64,000 nt of DNA. It comes from Azospirillum lipoferum 4B (GTDB taxonomy: Bacteria; Pseudomonadota; Alphaproteobacteria; Azospirillales; Azospirillaceae). The DNA lies in the NCBI RefSeq assembly GCF_000283655.1, contig NC_016622.1, positions 1,004,501-1,068,500 of the forward strand. The letters are read 5' to 3'. The translations under genes were made by a program, and so were the position numbers. This document shows, in pieces, positions 49,645 to 59,000 of this stretch. The notes under the pieces were generated by a model. It saw only the letters and a program-made list of their open reading frames with translations, was not told the origin of the DNA and searched no databases. Within the stretch, counting starts at the first letter, position 1, and each line of letters opens with the position of its first letter.

Positions 49645-50940
49645 ATGTCCTACATCGTTCTCATGGTTGGACTCGGTTTCCTGATCCTGCTGGTGGCCTG
49701 GCTGCCGATGGTGCTGAAGGAACTGCCGCTGTCGCTGCCGATCATCTGCGTCGCGCTGGGAGTCGCGGTGTTCAGCCTTCTGCGGCTGGACAACCCGGAG
49801 CCGCTGGCCTTTCCGGAGGCGACGGAGAAGCTGACGGAACTGATCGTCATCATCTCGCTGATGGGCGCAGGGCTGAAGCTGGACCGCCGCATCGGCTGGC
49901 GGCGCTGGATCATCACATGGCGGCTGCTGGCCATCACCATGCCGCTGTCGATCCTGATGATCGCGCTGATCGGCTGGTACTGGCTGGATTTCCCGCTGGC
50001 GGCATCGATCCTGCTGGCAGCGGCGCTGGCGCCCACCGATCCGGTCCTCGCCTCGGACATCCAGGTCGGTCCGCCCCAATCGGGGGAGGAGGACGAGATC
50101 CGCTTCAGCCTGACGTCGGAGGCCGGGTTGAACGACGGCCTTGCCTTCCCCTTCGTCCATCTTGCCATCGGTGTCGCCCTGCTGAACGGCAACCCGCCTT
50201 GGGAGATGCTGAAGCACTGGGCTCTGCTGGACGTCGTTTGGCGGTTGGCCGCCGGGGTCGGCATCGGCTGGCTGGTCGGGCGGTTTCTCGGCTATGTCAC
50301 CTTCAGGGTGCCGAATCGGGCCAACCTGTCGCGGACGGGCGACGGCTTCGTGTCGGTCGGGATCACGCTGATCGCCTATGGGGTGACCGAACTGGCCAGC
50401 GGCTACGGCTTCGTCGCCGTGTTCGTCGCCGCCGTGGCTCTCCGCGATGCCGAGAGGGACAACGAGTATCACGAGCGGCTGCATGATTTCGTCGAACAGA
50501 CCGAGCGGCTGATGATGATGCTGATGCTGGTCCTGTTCGGCGGCACGCTGGCCCATGGGCTGATCGATGCGCTGTCCTGGAGTGCGGTCGGTGCCGCGGT
50601 GGTGATCCTGTTCCTGGTGCGGCCGGTGGCGGGGGTGGCCGGGCTGGCCGGCGTGCCGATGCCGCTGGGGGAGAAGCTGGCCATCGGCTTTTTCGGCATC
50701 CGCGGCATGGGCAGCATCTATTACGTCGCCTACGCCCTCAATGCGGCCGAATTCGACGTGTCGAACGCATTGTGGGCGGTCACCGGGCTGATCGTGCTGC
50801 TCTCGATTCTCGTCCATGGCACGACGGTGACGCCGATCATGCGCCGGATCGACCGCCGCCGGCAGGGGCCCGACCCGGCGGCGGCGGTCGCCATACACCC
50901 CCGAATGGAAAAAGCGGGTGTTTCGCCCGACCCTCGATGA
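49645..50940 (+). CDS. Cation/proton antiporter (CPA1 family)
   Basis: A 431-residue membrane protein with about 12 segments. The ion-site regions ALAPTDPVLASDIQVG near 136 and SLTSEAGLNDGLAFPFVH near 163 match CPA1-type Na+(K+)/H+ exchangers, and the charged loop DAERDNEYHERLHDFVEQTER follows. ATG 49645 (MSYIVLM) starts at the first membrane segment. A short hydrophilic tail ends the protein. Ion preference is unknown. Confidence 0.88.
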   Translation: MSYIVLMVGLGFLILLVAWLPMVLKELPLSLPIICVALGVAVFSLLRLDNPEPLAFPEATEKLTELIVIISLMGAGLKLDRRIGWRRWIITWRLLAITMPLSILMIALIGWYWLDFPLAASILLAAALAPTDPVLASDIQVGPPQSGEEDEIRFSLTSEAGLNDGLAFPFVHLAIGVALLNGNPPWEMLKHWALLDVVWRLAAGVGIGWLVGRFLGYVTFRVPNRANLSRTGDGFVSVGITLIAYGVTELASGYGFVAVFVAAVALRDAERDNEYHERLHDFVEQTERLMMMLMLVLFGGTLAHGLIDALSWSAVGAAVVILFLVRPVAGVAGLAGVPMPLGEKLAIGFFGIRGMGSIYYVAYALNAAEFDVSNALWAVTGLIVLLSILVHGTTVTPIMRRIDRRRQGPDPAAAVAIHPRMEKAGVSPDPR

Positions 50941-51147
50941 AATTTGTTTGCGAAACTGAAAATCCGCTTCGCTTACAACGCGATGCCCCTGCATAGTGGC
51001 TGTGAAGCAGCGGCGCGGATGGCCTGACGGGTCCGGCAAACCGGAAAGATCGGCCGGCGCGACCGCGCGGGGAGACCGCCTGACGAACCGGTCCGGCAGG
51101 TCGACCGAAACCATGCGCAGCGCAACGCTGAGGGGAGGAATTCACGC

Positions 51148-52377
51148 ATGATCGCACGTCTTTTGACCGGTGCCGCCCTGGCCGCCCTGACGATCGGTGT
51201 CCTGTCCACGGGACCGGCCAGTGCCCAGCAGGGCAAGCTGACCGGCGACATGGTCAAGATCGGTGTGCTGAACGACCGCTCCGGCCTTTATGCCGATCTC
51301 GGCGGCGAGGGGTCGGCGGTCGCCGCGCGCATGGCGGCGGAGGAGTTCGGCAACAAGATCCTTGGCAAGCCGATCCAGATCGTCACCGCCGACCACCAGA
51401 ACAAGCCCGACATCGGCTCCAACCTCGCCCGCCAGTGGATCGACCAGGACGGGGTCGACGTGATCGTCGACGTGCCGAACTCCGGCGTGGCGCTGGCGGT
51501 TCAGGAGGTGACCAGGGAAAAGAAGAAGATCTTCCTGATGGAAGGCCCGGCGACGTCGCGCCTGACCGGCGATGCCTGTTCCCCCACTGGCTTCCATTGG
51601 GCCTACGACACCCGCGCGCTGGCGGTCGGCACCGGTCAGGCCATCGTGAAGGAGGGCGGCGACAGCTGGTTCTTCATCACCGCCGACTACGCCTTCGGCC
51701 ACCAGCTGGAGGCGGATACCTCGGCCGAGGTGAAGAAGGCCGGCGGCAAGGTGACCGGGTCGGTGAAGGCGCCGCTGAACACCGCCGACTTCTCCTCCTT
51801 CCTGCTGCAGGCCCAGGCGTCGGGCGCCAAGATCGTCGGGCTTGCCAATGCCGGCGGCGATACCATCACCTCGATCAAGCAGGCGTCGGAATTCGGCCTG
51901 ACGCAGAGCGGACAACAGAAGCTGGCCGGTCTGCTGATCTTCCTGTCCGACGTGCATGCGCTGGGGCTGCCGGTCGCCCAGGATCTGGTGCTGACCACGG
52001 GTTTCTACTGGGACCGTGACGACGAGACCCGGGCCTGGTCCAAGAAGTTCTTCGACCGCCACGGCAAGATGCCGACCATGGTGCAGGCCGGCAGCTATTC
52101 CGCCGTGCGCCACTATCTGAAGGCCATCGAGGCCGCCGGCACCGACGACGGACCGACCGTGGCCGCCAAGATGAAGGAGACGCCGGTCAACGACATGTTC
52201 GCCAAGAACGGCACCATCCTGCCCAACGGGCGCATGGTCCACGACATGTATCTGGCGCGGGTGAAGAAGCCGTCGGAATCGAAGGGTCCGTGGGACTATT
52301 ACCAGATCCTGCGCACCATCCCCGGCAAGGAGGCCTTCGCCAGCTTCGAAGAGAGCGGCTGCAAGCTGCCCAAGTAA
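51148..52377 (+). CDS. Branched-chain amino acid-type ABC transporter substrate-binding protein
   Basis: A 409-residue periplasmic binding protein (Peripla_BP_6, LivK-like). A signal peptide ends ATGPASA near residue 26, and the mature protein opens with VKIGVLNDRSGLYADLGGEG. FITADYAFGHQLE near 172 and SSFLLQAQASGAKIVGLANAGGD are family blocks. A strong GAGGGGAGG site precedes ATG 51148. The ligand may be an amino acid, amide or aromatic acid. It heads the transporter operon. Confidence 0.92.
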   Translation: MIARLLTGAALAALTIGVLSTGPASAQQGKLTGDMVKIGVLNDRSGLYADLGGEGSAVAARMAAEEFGNKILGKPIQIVTADHQNKPDIGSNLARQWIDQDGVDVIVDVPNSGVALAVQEVTREKKKIFLMEGPATSRLTGDACSPTGFHWAYDTRALAVGTGQAIVKEGGDSWFFITADYAFGHQLEADTSAEVKKAGGKVTGSVKAPLNTADFSSFLLQAQASGAKIVGLANAGGDTITSIKQASEFGLTQSGQQKLAGLLIFLSDVHALGLPVAQDLVLTTGFYWDRDDETRAWSKKFFDRHGKMPTMVQAGSYSAVRHYLKAIEAAGTDDGPTVAAKMKETPVNDMFAKNGTILPNGRMVHDMYLARVKKPSESKGPWDYYQILRTIPGKEAFASFEESGCKLPK

Positions 52378-52483
52378 AGGCATGACCTGAGTAAGACCGT
52401 GATGTGATCGGGCGGCATCCCCGCCGCCGCATCGGCCGTCGGGCCGGCGCGGCAGCGGGGTGCCGCAGGGGAGAGCGACGCTT

Positions 52484-53374
52484 ATGATGGGGACGATTTT
52501 CGGCATTCCGCCCCAGGCGCTGTTCGGGCAGCTGCTGCTGGGGCTGATCAACGGGTCGTTTTACGCGCTGCTCAGCCTTGGGCTGGCGGTGATCTTCGGC
52601 ATGCTGAACGTCATCAACTTCGCCCACGGTGCGCTGTACATGATGGGCGCCTTCGTGTCCTGGCTGCTGCTGACCAAGCTCGGCATCGGCTATTGGTGGG
52701 CGCTGCTGCTGGCGCCGCTGATCGTCGGGATGTTCGGGGTGGTGTTGGAAAAGACGCTGCTGTCGCGGCTGTACAAGCTGGACCACCTCTATGGCCTGCT
52801 GCTGACCTTCGGCCTCGCGCTGATCGTGGAGGGGGCCTTTCGCCACCAGTATGGCGTCTCCGGCCAGCCCTATCCCATTCCCGACGCGCTGAAGGGCGGC
52901 CAGAATCTGGGCTTCATGTTCCTGCCCAATTATCGCGGCTGGGTCGTGGTGGCATCGCTGATCGTCTGCCTCAGCACCTGGATCGCCATCGAAAAGACCA
53001 AGCTGGGCGCCTATCTGCGCGCGGCGACCGAGAATCCGGTCCTGGTCCAGGCCTTCGGCATCAATGTGCCGCGCATGGTGACGCTGACCTATGCCTTCGG
53101 CGTCGCGCTGGCCGGACTGGCCGGCGTGCTGGCGGCGCCTATCTACCAGGTATCGCCGCTGATGGGATCCAACCTGATCATCGTGGTGTTCGCAGTGGTG
53201 GTGATCGGCGGCATGGGGTCGATCCTGGGGGCGGTGCTGACCGGCTATGGCCTGGGCCTGCTGGAAGGGCTGACCAAGGTGTTCTACCCGGAAGCCTCCA
53301 ACATCGTGGTCTTCGTTATCATGGCGGTGGTGCTGATGATCAAGCCCGCGGGCCTGTTCGGACGGGAAAGGTGA
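52484..53374 (+). CDS. Branched-chain amino acid-type ABC transporter permease (LivH-like)
   Basis: A 296-residue permease with about eight membrane segments. GLINGSFYALLSLGLAVIFG, then NVINFAHGALYMMGAF, is the LivH hallmark, and the EAA-like loop with LRAATENPVLVQAFGINV lies near 190. ATG 52484 has AGGGGAGAG upstream. It is followed by the LivM-like gene after four bases. Confidence 0.92.
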   Translation: MMGTIFGIPPQALFGQLLLGLINGSFYALLSLGLAVIFGMLNVINFAHGALYMMGAFVSWLLLTKLGIGYWWALLLAPLIVGMFGVVLEKTLLSRLYKLDHLYGLLLTFGLALIVEGAFRHQYGVSGQPYPIPDALKGGQNLGFMFLPNYRGWVVVASLIVCLSTWIAIEKTKLGAYLRAATENPVLVQAFGINVPRMVTLTYAFGVALAGLAGVLAAPIYQVSPLMGSNLIIVVFAVVVIGGMGSILGAVLTGYGLGLLEGLTKVFYPEASNIVVFVIMAVVLMIKPAGLFGRER

Positions 53375-53378
53375 GCGT

Positions 53379-54383
53379 ATGAGCCTCCATTCGCAAAGCG
53401 GCGGCCGGACGTCCGCCAAGGCTCCCCGTGCCGTCGCACAGGTGTCGGTCCCCGGCAAGGGCCTGACGCTGGGGAGAATCGGTGCGCTGGCGGTGCTCGC
53501 CGGCCTGCTGGCGGCCCCCTTCCTGCTCTATCCCGTCTTCCTGATGAAGGTGCTGTGCTTCGCGCTGTTCGCCTGCGCCTTCAACCTGCTGATCGGCTTC
53601 GGCGGCCTGCTCAGCTTCGGTCATGCCGCCTTCTTCGGCAGTGCCGCCTATGTCACCGCCCATGCGGTCAAGGTCTGGGGGCTGCCGCCGGAGCTCGGCA
53701 TTCTGCTGGGCGCCGCGGCCTCGGCCTTTCTGGGGCTGGTGTTCGGCGGCATCGCCATCCGGCGACAGGGCATCTATTTCGCCATGATCACGCTGGCGCT
53801 GTCGCAGATGGTGTTCTTCCTGGCGCTGCAGCTTCCCTTCACCCATGGCGAGGACGGCATCCAGGGCGTGCCCCGCGGCACCCTGTTCGGGATCTTCGAC
53901 CTGAACAACCCGATGGCGATGTACTACACCGTGCTGGCCGTGTTCCTGATCGGCTTCGCCATCATCTGGCGCACGGTCCATTCGCCCTTCGGCCAGGTGC
54001 TGAAGGCGATCCGCGAGAACGAGCCGCGGGCGGTGTCGCTCGGCTATCGCACCGACCGCTACAAGCTGGTCGCCTTCGTGCTGTCGGCGACCCTGGCCGG
54101 GCTGGCCGGCGGGACCAAGGCCATCGTCTTCCAGCTCGCCAGCCTGACCGACGTGACATGGCAGATGTCGGGCGAGGTGGTGCTGATGACGCTGCTGGGC
54201 GGCATGGGCACGCTGTCCGGCCCCGTGATCGGTGCGGCGCTGGTGGTGACGCTGGAAAACTATCTCGCCGCCACCAGCCTGCCGGTGCCGGTGGTGATCG
54301 GCTGCATCTTCGTCGTCTGCGTCCTGGTCTTCCGCCGGGGCATCGCCGGCGAAATCCAGGCGAGACTCGGGAAAAAGCACTGA
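53379..54383 (+). CDS. Branched-chain amino acid-type ABC transporter permease (LivM-like)
   Basis: A 334-residue permease with about nine membrane segments after a polar N terminus (about 30 residues). LLIGFGGLLSFGHAAFFGSAAY near 70 and the loop LKAIRENEPRAVSLGYRTDRYK near 210 are LivM hallmarks. No LivG or LivF ATPase gene follows, so the ATPases must be encoded elsewhere or be shared. Confidence 0.92.
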   Translation: MSLHSQSGGRTSAKAPRAVAQVSVPGKGLTLGRIGALAVLAGLLAAPFLLYPVFLMKVLCFALFACAFNLLIGFGGLLSFGHAAFFGSAAYVTAHAVKVWGLPPELGILLGAAASAFLGLVFGGIAIRRQGIYFAMITLALSQMVFFLALQLPFTHGEDGIQGVPRGTLFGIFDLNNPMAMYYTVLAVFLIGFAIIWRTVHSPFGQVLKAIRENEPRAVSLGYRTDRYKLVAFVLSATLAGLAGGTKAIVFQLASLTDVTWQMSGEVVLMTLLGGMGTLSGPVIGAALVVTLENYLAATSLPVPVVIGCIFVVCVLVFRRGIAGEIQARLGKKH

Positions 54384-54431
54384 TTCGACAATGATGATCG
54401 AGGAAGGATACTGGATGATTTAAGAACCGTT

Positions 54432-54481
54432 TCGAAAGAAAGACGATACGGTTTCGAGGTGTCGAGTACCTCGAAAGAAAG
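54432..54481. repeat. Direct and inverted repeats upstream of the phasin gene
   Basis: TCGAAAGAAAG occurs at 54432-54442 and 54471-54481, and CGAGGT (54455-54460) faces ACCTCG (54468-54473). The 243-bp gap around it (54384-54626) is much more A+T-rich than its surroundings and probably holds the phasin promoter. A role as a PhaR-type binding site is speculation. Confidence 0.4.
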
Positions 54482-54626
54482 GGTCGTGATTATTATTTTG
54501 CGTCCTGGAACGTTCTGCTTTTCGGGTGTTATACAACTCAACGCGTGCGGCGGTGCAGCAAAATGACCGACGCGGGCTTTGGGAAGTGGCGTCCACCCGG
54601 ACGAACGTATTCGAGGAGCATCCCGC

Positions 54627-55289
54627 ATGGCCACGGACAAAGACATCACGACCACCACGCGTGACACCGCCAACCGTGCGAAGGGCACGGTGGACGAGAT
54701 GACCCGCGTTGGGGAAACCACCACCCGCCGCGCAGCCGAGGCCGCCCGCTCGATGGGCGAGGAGGCGGCCGAGACCGGCCGGCAGACCGCCGATGCCGGC
54801 GCGGAAGCCGGGCAGAAGGCGATGGGCGCCGGTGCCGACATGACCCGCCGCACCGCCGACACCGCCCGTACGGTGATGGGGACGGCCAGCGACGTCGCCG
54901 GCCGCACGTCGGAGCAGTTGCAGCGCGCTCTCGGCCTGTCCAAGGAAGCCCAGGGCGAGGTCGCCAGCCAGACGCGCGAGACCATGGACGTCATGGTGCA
55001 GTGCGGCGGCGTGCTGGCCGATGGCTGGCAGAATGCCTGGCGCGAATGGATGGGGCTGGCCCAGGACGTCGCCAGCCGCAATGCCGAGGGCATGAACGCG
55101 CTGATGCGCAGCCGGACCGTCCCGGATTTCTACGCGGCGCAGAGCCGGATGCTGAAGGACAACATGCAGCTGGTGCTGAGCCGCAGCGTCAAGATTTCCG
55201 AGCTGTCGGCGAACACCGCCAGCACCGCCATCGGCAAGCTGAACGCCCGCCTGGAAGGCGCCGCCCAGCAGTCCGAGCGCCGCTTCTGA
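54627..55289 (+). CDS. Phasin family protein
   Basis: A 220-residue amphipathic helical protein with no membrane segment or signal peptide. The first 100 residues are Thr/Ala-rich short repeats (ARSMGEEAAETGRQTADAG-like). The C-terminal half (about 105-205, with WQNAWREWMGLAQDVASRN and MLKDNMQLVLSRSVKISELS) is the phasin domain that coats polyhydroxyalkanoate granules. ATG 54627 follows GAGGAGC. A strong terminator follows. Confidence 0.88.
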   Translation: MATDKDITTTTRDTANRAKGTVDEMTRVGETTTRRAAEAARSMGEEAAETGRQTADAGAEAGQKAMGAGADMTRRTADTARTVMGTASDVAGRTSEQLQRALGLSKEAQGEVASQTRETMDVMVQCGGVLADGWQNAWREWMGLAQDVASRNAEGMNALMRSRTVPDFYAAQSRMLKDNMQLVLSRSVKISELSANTASTAIGKLNARLEGAAQQSERRF

Positions 55290-55330
55290 GCATTCAGCCA
55301 TCCAAGAGGAACGGTCTCCATCCTGACCTG

Positions 55331-55360
55331 AACCCCGGCCCGCAAGGACCGGGGTTTTTT
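55331..55360 (+). terminator. Intrinsic terminator after the phasin gene
   Basis: A perfect 8-bp stem AACCCCGG (55331-55338) with CCGGGGTT and a 10-nt loop, running into six T residues (55355-55360). Confidence 0.9.
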
Positions 55361-55406
55361 CTGCGCCGGATGCCTCTATTGCGACGCCTCCGGCGTCTCT
55401 CGACTA

Positions 55407-56246
55407 TCACGCCTCCGGCGTGAGCCAACTCACCGACGCGCCGCCGCCGGTGGAGGGCAGGGTGTCGTGCAGGGCCGGCAGCATGCTCCTCAGCGTCTCG
55501 TCCAGCTTCCAGGGTGGATTGACGATCAGCAGGCCGGAGCCGTTCAGGCGCAGGTGGGTGTCCTCGGGGTGCCAGGTCAGCTCGGCAATCAGCACCTTGG
55601 GAATGCCGGTCTTCTCCACCGCGTCCTGGAACCGCCAGACCGCTGCCCGTTCCTTGATCGGATACCACAGGGCGAAGATGCCGGTGGACCAGCGGCGATG
55701 CGCCAGCGCCAGCCCTTCGGCCATGCGGGCGAACTCGTCCGGCTGCTCGAAGGGCGGATCGATCAGGACGAGTCCGCGCTTTTCCTTGGGCGGCAGATGG
55801 GCCTTCAGCGCGGTGTAGGCGTCCGACTGGTGGACGGACACCGCGCGGTCGCCGGTGAACTCCGCCTTCAGGCTGTGGGCGTCGTCGGGATGCAGTTCCA
55901 CCAGGACCATGCGGTCCTGCGGGCGCAGGGCGGCGCGGGCGATGCGGGGAGAGCCGGGATACCAGCGCAGGGAACCATCCGGGTTCAACGCCTGCACCGC
56001 ATCCAGATAAGGGGTCAGTCCCGGGTGGGGTGCCGGTCGTCCCCACAGGCGGCCGATGCCGTCGTCGCTTTCCGCGGTCTTGCGGGCCTGCTCGGAGGTC
56101 AGGTCGTAGCGGCCGATGCCGGCATGGGTGTCGAGCACGCAGAAGGGCGCCGGCTTGGCGCGCAGATGATCCAGGATCAGCGCCAGGACGGCGTGCTTCA
56201 TCACGTCGGCCGGGTTGCCGGCGTGGAAGATGTGGCGATAGTTCAT
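55407..56246 (-). CDS. rlmJ: 23S rRNA (adenine-2030-N6)-methyltransferase RlmJ
   Basis: A 279-residue enzyme. MNYRHIFHAGNPADVMKHA at the start, LDTHAGIGRYDL near 39 (SAM site) and the catalytic DPPFEQPDEF near 163 are diagnostic of RlmJ/YhiR. It methylates A2030 of 23S rRNA in E. coli. Two small hairpins (GACGCC-tcc-GGCGTC and CACGCC-tcc-GGCGTG) lie at its 3' end. Confidence 0.95.
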   Translation of the reverse strand: MNYRHIFHAGNPADVMKHAVLALILDHLRAKPAPFCVLDTHAGIGRYDLTSEQARKTAESDDGIGRLWGRPAPHPGLTPYLDAVQALNPDGSLRWYPGSPRIARAALRPQDRMVLVELHPDDAHSLKAEFTGDRAVSVHQSDAYTALKAHLPPKEKRGLVLIDPPFEQPDEFARMAEGLALAHRRWSTGIFALWYPIKERAAVWRFQDAVEKTGIPKVLIAELTWHPEDTHLRLNGSGLLIVNPPWKLDETLRSMLPALHDTLPSTGGGASVSWLTPEA

Positions 56247-56339
56247 GCGCCGGGGTTTACCCGATCACGCCGCTTCGCGCCAGCGGTCATGCCGGCACCA
56301 TTGTCGATGCGAGGATCGAACGCGCGATTCTGACGCGGA

Positions 56340-57035
56340 TCAGTTGATCGAGGCGACCTGCTGGGCGTTGCGGAAGCTGCGGCGGGTGCCGGGGGCAACG
56401 CTGACGGGATCGGTGTCTTCGCAACGGGAGGAGGCGAGCAGCTTGGCGCTCCGCTCATCCAGTTCCGACAGGCTCTGCCAAATCTTGCAGACATAGGCCT
56501 GGGCGCGGCGGCCCGAACCGCCGTTGTAGCGGGCAAGAGCGGTCTTCCAGTTGCCTTCCTCGCCATGGAAACGGACCAGAAGCTGGCCGGCGTAGAAGAC
56601 GTTGTCGCGCGGCTCCACGATCTTTTCCACCGGCTGGAATTCACCGCGGTGCGAGGCGACCGACAGCTGCATGCAGCCGACATAGGTGTTGGAGCGAAGT
56701 TGCCCGCGATGGTCGCGAAGGTGCCGGGCGGCGTCGTTGACGTTGCGGGCGTAATAGGGACGGCCCTGCACGCTCATCGCGAAGGGATGCGGCGCACCGT
56801 CCTGTCCGCTTTCGACCAGCGCGATGGCCACCAGCATGCCCGACGGAATGCCGAGCTTCTGTTCGGCCTCCACCGCGTGGGTGACGCAGCTTTCCTTGGC
56901 GAGCGACGGGGTCGCGGTCTGGGCCTGGGCGGGGATTGCCATCGTCAGCGCCACCAGGGGAGCCGTCAGCAGTCCCGCAGCCAGTGCGAAGCGCCCACCC
57001 GCTGTGGCGCATACGCGCTGATTTCGTCCCCGCAT
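56340..57035 (-). CDS. Secreted lysozyme-like (SLT/goose-type fold) protein
   Basis: A 231-residue secreted protein. After a signal peptide (1 to about 40, ending AIPAQAQ), the domain has KLGIPSGMLVAIALVESGQDG, where the Glu is the probable catalytic acid, then the YVGCMQLSVASHRGEF and ALARYNGGSGRRAQAYVCKIW blocks of transglycosylase SLT folds. ATG 57035 has a perfect AAGGAGG seven bases upstream. Targets may be peptidoglycan at an envelope machine; none is nearby. Confidence 0.82.
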   Translation of the reverse strand: MRGRNQRVCATAGGRFALAAGLLTAPLVALTMAIPAQAQTATPSLAKESCVTHAVEAEQKLGIPSGMLVAIALVESGQDGAPHPFAMSVQGRPYYARNVNDAARHLRDHRGQLRSNTYVGCMQLSVASHRGEFQPVEKIVEPRDNVFYAGQLLVRFHGEEGNWKTALARYNGGSGRRAQAYVCKIWQSLSELDERSAKLLASSRCEDTDPVSVAPGTRRSFRNAQQVASIN

Positions 57036-57066
57036 CCCAAACCTCCTTCTGCTGTCGCCCCGTGTT

Positions 57067-57300
57067 CTACGGCGGCTGTTTGACCCCCCGCGCGGGGCCG
57101 TTGTTCCGGTCACCGAGTCGCTTACGGCGACCGCCTCCTACCCAGATGTTCGACGCCTCCCAATCGGGCGCCGCGGCCACACTTCCAAAAATTTGATCCA
57201 TCGTCAACCGCCTTGGGCCCTGGTAATACCACAGCTTTCCTCCGTCGGATGTCACGCAGGGGGCCGGGGCCGACGGCCCAGGCCCTTCGGATTCCGGCAT
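57067..57300 (-). CDS. Hypothetical small protein (unrecognised)
   Basis: A leftward frame of about 77 codons from ATG 57300, extendable to TTG 57351, with a protein-like middle (GGKLWYYQGPRRLTMDQIFG, then DWEASNIWVGGGRRKR). Third-position G/C is lower than in its neighbours, and no family is recognised. It ends 31 bp before the lysozyme-like gene on the same strand. It may be a real small gene of unusual composition or chance. Confidence 0.33.
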   Translation of the reverse strand: MPESEGPGPSAPAPCVTSDGGKLWYYQGPRRLTMDQIFGSVAAAPDWEASNIWVGGGRRKRLGDRNNGPARGVKQPP

Positions 57301-57626
57301 AAGCCTTTGAATCGCCACATTTGCCGGCAAATTCGGAAGGGGTGTCCCCAAGGGCTGACTCCGTCTTCCGTACAGGAGACAAAAAAGGGGCTACTGCGAC
57401 CGCGTGTCGCCGGAATCACACGTCCAGATGATTTTCGCGACCCCCTTGCGCGGCGCAGCATGTTGGGGCAGTAAACTGCGCCGCCTTGTTTCCCTGGACT
57501 CGGGGTTGGCCTGGTTCCAGGTTGCCGCCATAGGCCGAGCGCCGGTGGGTCGCGGCAGGCGGATACCGAGCCTCACCGACCGGGGCATCCGGTCGTGCTG
57601 GCCCGACATCAAAGGAAACCTTCCCC
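57301..57626. other. Intergenic region before the TPR-methyltransferase gene
   Basis: About 325 bp, more A+T-rich than the genome average near 57360-57490, with no supported gene. It should contain the promoter of the TPR-methyltransferase; no confident hexamer pair is seen. Confidence 0.3.
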
Positions 57627-58970
57627 TTGTCCGCGGATCCGTCCTTCGGCGGAGCGTCGCCCGCTCCCGATCTCGATCAACTGTTCCGCCTCGGTTACGA
57701 CCGGCTCTATGCCGGGGATTTCACCGGAGCCGTCCGTGGATTCCAGTTGGCCGCCGTCGGCGATCCGGCGAACGGCGAAGCCTGGGCGGCGCTGGCCGAC
57801 GCCTGCGGCGGGGCGGGGCTGATGGAACGGACGGCGGCCTGCTATCGGCACGCCGCGATGCTGGACCCCACCAATTGGACATGGCGGCTGATGCTGGCCG
57901 ACGCCCTGCGGCAGTGCGGCGAAACCGATGCTGCACATGCTATATATAGTGTGCTGGCAGGCGAACGGAGCGATTCGGCGGCGGTGCGACTCGGGCTTGC
58001 CCATTGCCTGTCGGCGCGGCGCCGGCATGACGAGGCGCTGGAGGAGTTCCGGGAGGCCGTGGCCCTGCGCCCGAACGACCGCGACGCCGTGCTGGCTCTG
58101 GCCGAGGCGCTGACTGTGGCGGGCGATGCGCTGGCGGCGGTGGAACTGCTGCAGCCGCTCGGCCGGCGCCATGAGGACGATGCGACGGTCCATCATGCGC
58201 TGGGCCGCTGCTGGCTGGCACTGCGCGAACCGGCGAAGGCGCTGTCCGCGCTCCGCCATGCGCGCGATGCCGCCGAGGGGGACGAGGCCGCGCCGATCGA
58301 GCGGCTGATCGCGGCGCTGGAGGCCGGGGAGGGCGCCGACCTGTCGGCGGCCTATGTCCGCGCCCTGTTCGACCGCTATGCCGACCGCTTCGACCAGGAT
58401 CTCGTCGGCAAGCTCGGCTATGCGGCGCCGGACCTGCTGCGGGCGGCGGTGGACCGGGTAATGCCGGGGGCGGCGGGCCTGCGGATCCTCGATCTCGGCT
58501 GCGGCACCGGGCTGGCGGGCGTCACCTTCAAACCGCTGGCAGCGCATCTGGCCGGCGTCGACCTGTCGCCGCGTATGGTGGAAAAGGCCCGCCAGCGAGG
58601 GCTTTACGACGAACTCGGTGTCGGCGACGTCGTGGAGGCGATGGAGCGTGCGCCCGGCGGCTGGGACCTGCTGGTCGCTGCCGACGTGCTGGTCTATATC
58701 GGCGACCTCGCCCCGGTCTTCGCCGCGGCGGCCCGCGCCCTGCCCACGGGTGGCCGTTTCGCCGCCACGGTGGAGCGCTTGGCGGACGGGTCGGCAGAGG
58801 AGTTCTGCCTCGGTGCAACCCGCCGCTACGCCCATGCCGAAGCTTATGTCCGCCGCAGCGCGGAGGAGGCCGGCTTCGCCGTGCGGCTGATGGAACCCTG
58901 CGCGCCGCGGCGGGAAAAGGGCGTGCCGGTCGCCGGGTTGCTGTTCGTGGTGGAACGCGCCATCCGGTGA
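57627..58970 (+). CDS. TPR-repeat SAM-dependent methyltransferase
   Basis: A 447-residue soluble protein. About five tetratricopeptide-like repeats (residues 15-215; for example YDRLYAGDFTGAVRGFQLA and AAVRLGLAHCLSARRRHDEA) are followed by the linker ALFDRYADRFDQDLVGKLGY and a class I methyltransferase domain (about 260-447) with motif I RILDLGCGTGLAG. Such fusions are common in Rhodospirillales and often modify unknown protein or small-molecule substrates. It starts with TTG 57627 after AAAGGAAA. It converges with the glycosyltransferase gene. Confidence 0.88.
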   Translation: MSADPSFGGASPAPDLDQLFRLGYDRLYAGDFTGAVRGFQLAAVGDPANGEAWAALADACGGAGLMERTAACYRHAAMLDPTNWTWRLMLADALRQCGETDAAHAIYSVLAGERSDSAAVRLGLAHCLSARRRHDEALEEFREAVALRPNDRDAVLALAEALTVAGDALAAVELLQPLGRRHEDDATVHHALGRCWLALREPAKALSALRHARDAAEGDEAAPIERLIAALEAGEGADLSAAYVRALFDRYADRFDQDLVGKLGYAAPDLLRAAVDRVMPGAAGLRILDLGCGTGLAGVTFKPLAAHLAGVDLSPRMVEKARQRGLYDELGVGDVVEAMERAPGGWDLLVAADVLVYIGDLAPVFAAAARALPTGGRFAATVERLADGSAEEFCLGATRRYAHAEAYVRRSAEEAGFAVRLMEPCAPRREKGVPVAGLLFVVERAIR

Positions 58971-59000
58971 TGGGATGGCGCCGATAATGGGATAGCGCCG

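Noticed and set aside
49312-51114. 600-codon minus-strand frame opposite the antiporter
   Set aside because: Shadow of a membrane protein gene; the translated product is His/Asp/Gln-rich low complexity.
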